NCBI GenBank assembly: GCA_038373865.1
Contig: JAXGGA010001123.1
Location: 61,001 to 125,000 of the forward strand
Length of the DNA stretch: 64,000 nucleotides
Direction of reading: 5' to 3'
DNA from: Uloborus plumipes
Lineage: Eukaryota > Arthropoda > Arachnida > Araneae > Uloboridae
Shown here: positions 13,701-25,700 of the stretch, piece by piece
Layout of the letters: each line of letters starts with the position of its first letter
Numbering within the stretch: the first letter of the stretch is position 1
Translations under genes and position numbers: made by a program
The notes under the pieces: model-generated
What the model was told of the DNA's origin: nothing
Database searches by the model: none
Seen by the model: only the letters and a program-made list of their open reading frames with translations

Positions 13701-16700
13701 ATTTGAAAATTTAAATTAGAGAAAAATAACAGTAACAAATATTCATTTACACATTCAAGACAATTGATGAACATGCTGAATGAAGAAATTTTAAATGCTA
13801 TAACGGATTAAAAAAGACTGTACATTTCTACACATAGGTACTTAAAATAGAGCAGAAATAGAGAAAAGCTCAAAGTATAAACTCTGATAATCAAAAATAG
13901 TGAGGTAAAAGAGATATTAAAAGGGACAAATACAAAATAAAGGACATAAAAAGGATGAAATTCCAGGCCATCTTTGGGCCACATAAATCTCTTTTTTAAA
14001 TAGTTTCATTCTCAAATTTTCAAAGTTGTTGTTCTAAATATGTAGTTTAAAAAATTTTTGGAGATATTTTAGAGGGAGGAAAAGTTTGGGGCCTTCCCCA
14101 GAAACTTTTCGAAGTTGATGTTTAAAAATATAATTACAGACCATATTTATTGATGTCAGAGGAAGCAATGGGAATGAGAGACTGTGCAGTAAGGGGGAGG
14201 GGGTAAAACACTCCTCAGAGGCCAGGGTTTTAACAATATTACCAATCCTACTATAGTAGTTAATGTACACAAAAAGAAAACTTTAACCAAAAAAAAAAAA
14301 CCCACCAGAGGGCATTTCTGGCAGCGCTAGTGTATCCTGGGGTAAAAACACAGGACAAATGGAGGTACATTGTTAAAAAATACAGCACTGCTAGCTACAG
14401 AATTTGGAGATGCATGAATAATAAGAACTTCAGCTGCAAGGCATCATCTTATTCATATGGAACAGCCTTTTCAATTTCTCCATGTTAAATTTGCTTCAGA
14501 CTTAGTAATGATGAAAACTGCATGCTTACTTTAACAATTCTGGTTGGATACACATCTTATGCAGGACTTCTAGGGCTAGTGACCTCTGCCAGGGAGGTTT
14601 GTCAATATCTAAGAATTTTACAATCAAGGAGAGAAAAATTTCACATTCTGTCACCTAGAATGACAAAAAAAGGAACATAAAATTATTAAAAATGCATCAG
14701 CACTATTCCTTATTCATAAAACAACTATAAGTTTTCTGATAAATCAGAAAAATCATAATTGAAGACGAAAAACACACAGCTGTATTGAGGACACTTAGAT
14801 ATAAATGCAGGGCTGCCAACCTTATTAGGGAGTTATGTGTAGTAAGAAGGGAAAAAAAGTGTAATTTCCAGTGCTTAAGTGTAGTCTAGCGCGGTTCAAT
14901 ATATTCCCTACCCAACCATTATAGGTGGATGTGCTTAAATCTGTTCTTAAAATGAAACAATTTCAAAACATATCCAAATTTCAAACAAATTCTTTACTTA
15001 AAAAATTGCAAGAAAATGAGATTTCATTTTTTAAATTACTAATAGATAATGTTGATTATACTATTCTGCAGATCTGAGTTTTTTTTTAAATAAGTCAAGC
15101 TGAAACTTTGTAGAATGACAGCAAATTCACAGAAAAACTTGGCAAATAAATTTCCAAAAGAAATTTTTAATCCAAATTCACTCATTCTTTCATTTAATTT
15201 AGTAATACAACAGGATTAAAAAAAAAGAAAAACAAAAACTGAAATATTTTAACTATGAAGAATGTTTTAATTAGAGATGGAACGAAGCGGCATTTGGCCG
15301 AAGCGCCGAATACCGAAGCTTCGGCAAACTAATGGCCGGAGCTTCGGCCGAAGCTTCGGCTGACGCACATATTGAAGTTTTTGGACTAAATGCATAATAA
15401 ATGCGTAGAGTTTTATACTTTTCTTCATATGTTTTAAGATTCTTAATTCTTAGCGTTACACAATATTTTCAGCTTACTGTAGCATTCTTAAATTGATTTC
15501 ATCAATTAAAGTTTATTTTTATTTTGGCTGCTTTTATTTTAATGTTCTTAGTATTACTTAACATTTTCAGCTTACTGAGTCATTCTTAAATTAATTTCAC
15601 TAACTAAAAGTTTTCTTGTTTTGTTTTGCTTTGTACTGCTAGTACAAGAAAAGACGACATTACTATTTTTGTATTGCAAATTAGTAGTAGGAAGCTCTAC
15701 TTGGAACATGAAAAGCTCAGTCTGCAGTTCAGTGGATGTTTTATAATGAAACAACTGATATGATCATGTATTATCCCATAGAACTACCCAATCTACTACT
15801 ATTTACGTTGTGTTATATATTATAAATATCTTAATATTCTTAATACAAAATGCTTCAGTTTTTTAGTGAATTCGAAAAAATAGTATCATGCATTCTTTTT
15901 TATTTGTCTTTCATTTTGTTATTTATTTTAAGAGGATTATTTAATAATGTCACAAGTTCAAAGAAACTATTCATTCCAAGGTTGAGTTTTGGAAATCACA
16001 AGCAATGAATCACAAGTAACTTTCGTTGCCTAAAGAAAAAGAGCTAGAACTGTACATGAACAAGCCACTCTTAAATAGGAAAAATTGCCCATTGAATTGG
16101 TGGATGGAAAATAAGACAATTTTTCCAGGATTATCAGAATTGGCCAAACGCTACTTATCTGCTCCAGGTAGCAGTGTATACAGTGAACGATCATTTTCCG
16201 AAGCTGGTAATGTGTACGAGAAGAAAAGAAGCAGGATTCTGCCTAAAAATGCTGAAACATTGGTTTTTTACATCATAATTATAAGTTGTGTGACAAATGA
16301 GCAGGTATTATTCTATTAATTCAAGTATAAATGACGAATCTTTTTTAAAGTTGATCAAATAATCAGAATTTATTCTTTTTTAATTATAAATACTTAAAAT
16401 GCGGACCTTGGGTGGATATGTGCTACTAATGGACTCATATTCTACCCCATCATCTACCCTTCCTCATATTTTGATTTATACAAAAATAAATAAATTAGAT
16501 GTAGCTTTGTGTTACGTATTAACAATTACTTACTTGTTTTACTATATCCTGATTTTGTTGTTTAGAATCTTGATCAATGAAATACATAATAAGTTTATAT
16601 ATGTTGATAGATTATTGCATCTCTTTAAAAAAAAAACTGAAATTGTGTACCTATAAATTTCAAAAAATATAAAATTTTAAAAGAAAGTAATTCAGGATGC

Positions 16701-19700
16701 ATAATAGTTGCACATCTGCCCTTGTACACATAAGAACCATTACCATTGTTCAAAGTTTCAAAGCTAGAAATCATTGAAAAATACTCAATGCAGAATATTT
16801 ATATAGCTTTTATTCTAAAACTAAAGTTTTTTTGAACAAATATAACGAAATGTAATATTTAAACGAACATATTGTTAATAAATATTTCATTAATTATTGA
16901 ATGCATTCTGGCTTCAAATGTTCAATACGCACATATTTTTAATTGAATATAAATTTCTATTATGCTTTATCATGAGGAACAATTTTGAGTTAAAAAGAAT
17001 ATCTTATATGATAATAATTGTAACAGAAAATTTGCTGCATAAATTTCAGGCCGAAGCAACCGAAGCGGCCGAATCACAACTCATGCTTCGGCCAGACCGA
17101 AGCTTCGGCAAAATGGCCGAAGCTTCGGCTTGGCCGAAGCTTCGTTCCATCTCTAGTTTTAATAACAATGTGAGGTTGCCCAGCTACTAGTTCATCTGGA
17201 AATTCCTTCAAATTACATGATTCGTTGTTATGAATCATACTTATCTTTTCAATTGATAAAGCATTCAAAATTTCAGTGCCAAGTTCATTCAAAGAACATG
17301 ACGTCATCGCTCAGATTACGGCCCTTTTTGTCATTTGTTTCAAACGAAGATGCCACGCGAAATGATACTGGAATCCACTCAAAAAAGTATCATTAGAGAC
17401 TACGGATAAAAGGACATTTAATCCACAAGGAACAAAAAAAAAATTTTTTTTTAAATAATTAGTTGTTCGTATGATAATTCAACGAATGCGTAGAATTTAC
17501 TTCTCCATTCGTAGTAAGCTGGATAAATACGTAGTTCCTATGCTAAATGCGTAGTAGTTGGCAGCCCTGTAAATGCACATCTGTCGTAATGTGCTAAGAA
17601 AAAACAATGTTAAGGACATGTGCGACGGTTTATTTTATTATTAGTTTTTTTTTAGTAAATTTGTAACACCATTAAATCTTTTGAAAAAAGTAGCTAAATG
17701 CTCAGCAAATGTCTCACCCCTTGTATTTAGATAAGGTTATGTGAATTCATCTACAGTAGTATGGTTGGTCCCAAGGGTTTTGCATTTTACAGATTTAGGA
17801 AATGCATTTTTGCAATGCCTGAGCACAGGCAATTTTTATACTATATACCAAAGTACTGGACGTTCTTTTAATTTGAATTTTGAATTATGCATGTTGTGAA
17901 GTAAGTTTAAACATATTGAAGAGGCTTTAGTGTTTTCGAATTCATTATTGCTTATTCTGTTACAATTGGCTAGTTTTGTGATGCAAAATTTCATATGATG
18001 GTGTGACTCAAATGTGTAAAAAAGTAAACTAGTACCTTTATACGAAATTAACGAAAATCAAACTTAATTTATCAATAAAATTTTTGAAAACAGCATTTAG
18101 GTTACTTGGGGGAAAATGTAATTTACATTAAACACACTATTATTGTAGATAGAATTCTGGAAAACATGTCACTATATATTCTTAGAAATGAGAATAATCA
18201 AAATAGTTAAATTTAGATTTTAAAAAAGGAAACCTTGAAAACTATGCAATTAAACATTATACAATTGTAGAATTTTTCATTAAGATTATGAAATGAATGA
18301 CAAATTAACCAAAAGCAACATTAAACTAGCATTGCAAAAACAATAACAAATTTAGTAAGGTAGAACTTCAAAAATACAGCCAAACACAAAATAAATTTTA
18401 AATATGAAAAATAGGTTCAAGAACACAAGAACTAAATTTGTGTTTCATAGAGACAAACTTACCAGCATTTTGTAATACCTTTGAATCAATATTGATACAA
18501 TACGAAGCAGACGCATGGAAATAGGAAAATAGGGTTTGTCCGAGGTATTGGGTGGTCCACCAGAAGCCTGTACTCCTTGACGATATTTTATATTTGGTGA
18601 AAACAGCTTAATAATTAAAGGGCACACTCTTTCTTTCAACAGAAAATTGAATTCCAGATGCTACAATTAAACAAATATGAGTAATATATTAGTTGTGCCA
18701 CAATACTTTTTCTCATTTTTATGTCATTGTGGTAACACAAGGGGTTAAGTAATTTCAATCCTGTGATAAAAATGGATAATTACCGAGTCATAAAAACCTT
18801 GGTTAAACATATGAAAAATTATATATTTTCAAATTAGAACTGAATGAAAAAGAAAGCAAAAAATTTCCATTTTGAAAACCCCTCTCAGGATCTTTCTTCT
18901 GGCTGTGCCACAGCTTGAGTGGCTTTGAAAAGAAAATACAAAATTTTTTGCAGAGACAGAAGTTTAAAGATTTCATTTGTTATTTTATGTCACACAATTT
19001 GTTGTTTTATGTTACACATAAATTATATTTTATTCATACCTAAATAATTATTTGTGCAATAGCGAGACAACAGAAATAAAAAACTTTAAATATATTAGTT
19101 CGATATAAATTTTCTTAAATTGATAAAGTGATGACAAATTCAAATATTTTCCTAAAATTCCGGATGCTTTAAGATTTTAAGATTACTTTTCTCAATCTTA
19201 AGGAAAGACTTTTTAAGCTATTTTCCTAAAGATCAAAGATTTTTATGCCTAAAAATATTCTTCTAGAATAAACAAAACTTGAAGACATCAAACATTTTCT
19301 TAAAAATTATGAACATTTAAAGTGTCTGAAATTCATTTACATGCAAAAGACTATTAATTATTTTCAGCAATATCTCTCCCTGTAATCATTTTCTTTAGCA
19401 TCAAAACACGTTTAAAAACCAAACAAATCCAGAAGGTAATAAAGAGATAAAAACAACGTGTACCTTTAAAAACACCTCAGGAAAGGATGAAAGAATGGAC
19501 TCCAGGAGCTCCAGACCAAAAGTCCTTGTCATTTCTGTCAATCCAATCAGCCAGAATGGCTGATCTGCATTCACCAGTTGAACTAAATCCTAAATTAAAA
19601 ATCATTTGAATGTGTTGGTAAATGAAACAAACTTAAAATAACAAATTTATCATCCCTTGATGACAATTCATTCAAATGTATCAGTTCATAAATTGAAGCA

Positions 19701-22700
19701 TGTAGTTGCAAAAGTGGGAAACTCTAATTCCATTTTTTTGTGCAAATGCTTTTTTTTTTTTTTCAGATTTTGTATTACAATACTTAAGTTAAGCTAACAA
19801 CCTGAGACAGCCAGAAAGTTTCAAAATGTTCCCCTTCATGGTTTAAACAAAGCAGGCAAAGGTATTGTAACTCCTACCTTTTTGTAGCAACAAATCTGCA
19901 AATTTCTCTCCAAAAACTTTTTTTTTTTTTTTTTTGAAGATTACTATTGCAGCCATACTCTTCAGTATTGCCAATTTCATGTTACTGTAATCAATAATCT
20001 TTCTCATCATGATTCCTTTCATGATTTTAGCAGAAATTTAGGAAACTTATCTAAGAACAATCTAAAAGAAGAATTATTAAGAAGAGTAACCATTATTTTA
20101 AATTGAATTACAGATTACATTTGTAATAACAGCAAAGAGGTTTGTAAGACAGTTTAAATGAGGTAATTTAGAAAATGCCATTGACAGATTTTCATACTTC
20201 AAAAGAGCTAACGTTAACAAAAATACAGAATCCTACAAATGCATATCATGAAAAAAATAGTAACTTGAGTTATTGGGAAAAGTCGAGTTAGTTTTATCAG
20301 GTCACTTTTTAGTTATTACCATAGAGACAACATTACTTCTACAGCCCAAAGAAACATTTTTTCTGAAAACATATGCAGATAACTTAACATGAAATAATAA
20401 TAATTAAACAAATATTAGCTACTAAATGATGGAAGAAAATATAAAAATGTTACGAGAATTTCGAATAATTTATGTGAATCGATGCTTATAATGCAGTGCC
20501 GTAACCGGACTTTTGTTTCGGGGAGGGTTTTTCGAAACACATTCCTAGGGAGATCTATACGACCAATAAATTTTATTTTTATTGTATAATTTATTGATTT
20601 TGTTACAATAGTTTATTTAAAAGGGGGAGATACTGCTTTAAGGGCACTGGCATGGGCAAATGTAAAAGATGACGCAGCTATTAAATGAAGCAAACAAATC
20701 TGATGAGTACACAATGTTACTCCTGTTAAACATTCAATGTCTTTTCAAAAACTCAAAAGAACAGATGCGTGTACTCATGCATGAGGAATCGAATATCCAC
20801 ATTTCTTAAATTATTAGTATTTCCTTTTGGCAATTTTAAAATAGATAAAAAAGAGTTTGGTACTTTCAAATTCAAAGAATTTTATGTTGTTGTCAGCTTT
20901 AGGTACTCAAAACGCTGTATTGTATTGTAAATAAAGATGTTTGTAATGACTACAATAAAAATAAATAAATACTGCATATATAAAGCACTGAGATTTTAGA
21001 ATTTTTCAACAATTTCATTTTTCAAATAAAATTGAGAAAAAGAATAATAAGAAATCAAAAAGAAATGATAGTTTTTTCAAAAAAAAAGGGAAAATGAAAC
21101 CATTTTTTGAAACAGTATTGAATAATATCGGAGGGGGTTTAAACCCTATAAACCGACCCTTTAAATACGGTCCTGTTACAATGTCAAGTATGAAAAAGGT
21201 CTTACATAAACATTTCTGAGTCAATGAAGACACAGCACACATTGTTACTAAAATAGGAGATAATAAAGTGTTACCTTAGGATATTCGACACGTACCTGAA
21301 ATAGCATGAAGCCGTCTGCTGCATGTGAAGGCAATGACTTTGGAGGCACTCGACTCCCTGCCTTCAATTCTTCTAAATTCACATTCTCTAAACTTTTGGG
21401 ATCTATCAAAATTTATTCACTGTAAGTCATTACCATAGGCAAAAAAATTTAACCAACATTATGCTTATTCTTGTTTAAAATTCAGTTTACAAATGTGAGT
21501 TGTGTATTTTTTTACTGATCTTTCTGGAGAAGTTTAAATGATTTAATACAAGGGTACTTTCCTTTTAAATCAAGCAAAGGTTTGGATTTTGATGTCAGAG
21601 ATAAAATTTGACTAGCAGTTTATACTCATAGCAAATGCAAATAATACGTTTTTTAAACATTGTTTTTGTTTTTAAATCTCAAACACAGAGGCAAATTTTG
21701 TCGAAGCATGTGCACAATAATTTTAGAATATTTCTTTAAAAAAGTTTGGTTTTACTCATACAAATTATTGACAATATGATTTTAGTTCTTAATAAAAAGT
21801 TCCTTTGGTTAAAAGTTTATAAAATAATTCAAATCCAAAACACATTTTCTTTTTCTTTTCAGAATGATAATTAAGATGAACATTTAAAAGTAAGGATGCA
21901 AATTAGAAACCCAATGAAGCATGGGTTTAATTCATTAAATATTGATTTCTAATGTATTAAACAAGCATTCTTTATTTTATTCTATTACTGAATGGTTTAA
22001 AAAATTAAAGTTGAAATGAAAAGGCTGACTATAAAAGCTGAAATTAACACAGCATTTCACATCAAAATATGAGAAAATTGGGAATATCAGTACTAATACA
22101 AACCCTGCAATTACAGTTTGAATATCTTTCAGTACTAACTAGAAGGAAGCTTTCATGAATTCAAAAACCTTTTATTTAGAAAATAATGACTTCTAATTGC
22201 CTTTTGCTACTGCCCTTAAGAGATATATAGACTTGATATAAATGCTTCAAACAAAACTGAAATGATATATCTTAATCTTAAAACTAGGAAGTACATTTTT
22301 TGCTAGATATTAAATGCTAGATTAAAAAACAAGAAACTATTCAGACATTACAAGGTTTACTCACCTCTGTCAGGAGAATAATCCTCTGCAACAATTCTTT
22401 CAAACACAGCTGAAACCAGCTGCCTGACAGTTGCAGATGCGGTGTTGTTGGTAGTACTGTTTTTAGTAAAATGTAAGCGAAAGCACAAAACTATTGCCTG
22501 AAATATTGAAAAAAGCATTACATATTTGTATGAAACCTGAACAAAATAACATTTTAAAAGACTGAACCTGAAAAATTTACAACATGTAAAAGTCATTTTG
22601 AACAAATTAGGATAATGAAATAGATTAATAATTTGAATCTATTTAATAAATTAATATAATATAATTAGTACATTATAATTCCAATATATTATATAAAAAT

Positions 22701-25700
22701 GTATGTTAATGATAGGTACAGAATGTAAATTAAACGATTTCATTCAAACAATTTGTAAGTTAATACAAAAGAAAAATTTCAAAACACACACATATACACA
22801 AATAATAACTTTGCAGATTTTAGATGTGATATGTGATTACAGTAGAACCTCATTTATGTGATCTCTGGAATCCAGTTCAAATTTGTATCTTTGAAAAAAT
22901 GTTATGTTTACACAGATAAGTTTTAATTATGATAGCAAGAAAGCAAGTACATCAAACAGTGGCTTTTTAGGCTATCTATTAATGATAAAGAGTTGAAGCG
23001 AACATGCTTCATTCAGACACCATGCATGCTCAAGTATGTTTGAAACAGCAGATCAATTCTTTGCTAAAAGATGAAGTGATTTTTTCTTTACACTTAAAAT
23101 GTCTTGTAAACAATTCAATGTTATTTTGTTACAAAATATGATTCTTTTTAATGAACATGAACATTGTGTGTGCTCTTTTTAAAATTTGTCTTGATTATTA
23201 CCCATACCCGGATTTTTGATTACATTGATTGCCTTAAGTCCCAGTTAGTCTAAATAAACAGGGTTCTGCTCATTTATAAAGCGTTGCCAAAAACTTTTTT
23301 ATAATTAAAAAAAAATTTTTAGTGCTAAGTGATCCTAAATACTGTGCCTATGGAGCAAGACTTTATGCTCACCTGTACATTGAATATAGTTATTATACAT
23401 AAATTGTACATCATCACAGAACATGTTAACCAATAATGTATAAACAACTTGGTTGCAGTTTCTCGATTGAAACTTTAAATTCATTAACTCATTTTCCATA
23501 TAAATGTTGCTTAACAGTATAAAATTTTTGTTCAATGAAAAAGCTTAGAATACAAGGAAACAATCTGAAACAAAGTATTTATACACAGAGATTAAATTGC
23601 AATCAATAAAAATTGACTTATAGTCAAATTGATTTACCTTCGAAAGGGTGTCTCCCACAACAATATTGTTTGCTGCAATCAAGAGAGTTACAGTTTGAAG
23701 TAATTTCAACTCTTCTGTACCACTTTCCATCAAAGACCATAAGCAGGAGATTATGTTGTTTGCTGCTATCTAATAAAATACAACAGAGTTAGGTTTTTCA
23801 AATGAATTACCCAACGAGCTCACAAATTTGCAAACATAAAACATACACCTCAAACGAGTGGATTTATTCTTTTTTTTTTTTTAATAAAAATTAAGGAAAA
23901 TGTTAAGGATGAGAACTACAAAAGTTAGTGAGGAAATGATGCATAAATTTATGATTAACATTACATATGGTTTTACAAATATAAAGAAAAAAATGCTTCA
24001 GAAGAAAGCAAAGGAGTGTCTCTTTGCTGAGAACTGAACAAATTAAAAAATGTACTATATATGAACAATTCATATCTAGCAAGTTTTTAAGCATGGAAAA
24101 AGTTCTTTAGTGAAAAGTTGTAACCTTGCATTGCCTAAAAAAAAAAAGTCCTCCTGGATTGAAAATAGCAACAAAAAGTAGCACTTTAGTCACATGAAAC
24201 AGAAGTTAAGGTAAGAAATGAAATTATACTCACTGCAGAAACTGCTTCCTGAGTAATCAACCTCTGAATAGCAGTCAAGCACATCTGCACAATTTTTGTG
24301 TTTTTTGTGTCACAGCCAATGAAGAATGGTTCTAAAATTTCAGGGCTTTCAGAAAGAAAAGCTGTAATGAAAAATATTTCATTTACTTAGTTCAAAATGA
24401 AGTCACAAAACTAAACAAAAAACAACAAGTTTTCATTTTAAGAAAAACATTTCAGATCATTTGAGAACAAATTTAACGTTTGAAAGTTACCAATTCTTTT
24501 AAGTAAAAAATGAAGCAATAGATATTGGTAATATGCAATTAAAAAAAAAAAAACGATAGAAAATTGTTTTAACTTGGTGCATTGAAAACTTATTTAAAAA
24601 ATTATAATAAGACTTATTATTTAAAATTTCAATTGACGTTCCTCATACTTATTGTACGAATGATTGTGGGGTCACTAAAAAATTAATAAAAAATATTTAC
24701 AATAAAAAAATGAATAAAATTGTAAGCTATATTTAATTTTTAGACTAATGTGTATTTATTAGACAAATGTATACTTGTGTAAGTAAGTATACAAACATTA
24801 TATGTGAGAACACAACCCTTCATTTTACCCTCTCTTCAAAGCACTTGTGCTCATACCAAATATTGTGGCTATGCAAGAGACACAGCATGTGGCTATGCAA
24901 GAGACACAGCATGTGGCTATGCAAGAGACACAGCACTCTTCCATTTATCCTCCCTTTAAAGTACTCGTGCTTATACCAAATTTTGTGACTACGCAAGAGA
25001 TACAACATTCTTCATTTTAGCTTCCCTAAAGCATTTGCGTTCAAACCAAATTTTCAGCTATGTAAGAGACACAACACTATTCAATTATACCTCCTTTAAA
25101 GCACTTTTGCTCATACCAAATTTTTTGACTATGCAAGATATATGTATATATATATATATATATATAAAAAAACCTTGGAGCTTGTATCTGGTATAAAATA
25201 TTTTTGCTTCCATAAAATCAAAATTACTGCCATTCTCTCTTATTCCCCTCAGTTTAGCAATTGAAACTTTATACCTCTCCAAAAGTATTCTCAACTTTCT
25301 AAAGCCATTTTATAAGTCTTCATGTCATTTTTCAAATCAGCATCTAGACTTCAGAATTAAAGAGCATGAATTTATGAAAACACATCAGAGTGCTGTAGTT
25401 GAGGAAAACAGAGAGGGTTGGTGTTCTCTCTACTGTTTTAGTTTTACACTAGCATCTTCCCACTTTTTTTAATTTCAACATACATGTCTCACAACTCTTG
25501 CATCACACTTCCTTATCCCCCACCCCCCTCCTTCCCTCCATTCATTTCTAGGATTACACCACTGATACATAATAAAAATCTCACCCGGATCGTATAACAT
25601 GTATAGCATTAAAAAGGGTCAAAATGGATACAGCTGATTGTTTTTTTTTTTTTTCACAATAACTAGTTCAAATTATACAAATTAAAAGAAATAACTCCAG

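Larger units (their letters stand above)
14808..17569. mobile_element. outer inverted-repeat element in MON2 intron, interrupted by a hAT
   Basis: CAGGGCTGCCAAC at the left is mirrored exactly by GTTGGCAGCCCTG at the right, and TAAATG occurs directly outside both ends. After removing the nested hAT (15272-17155 plus its duplication) the element would be about 0.87 kb. A minus-strand stretch near 17164-17307 ([20 protein letters not shown]) looks like decayed coding sequence. Superfamily not assigned. Confidence 0.65.

Noticed and set aside
18705..18750. TTGTGCCACAATAC / GTATTGTGGTAACACAA-like inverted pair
   Set aside because: Short, imperfect, without flanking duplication; chance hairpin in AT-rich intron.
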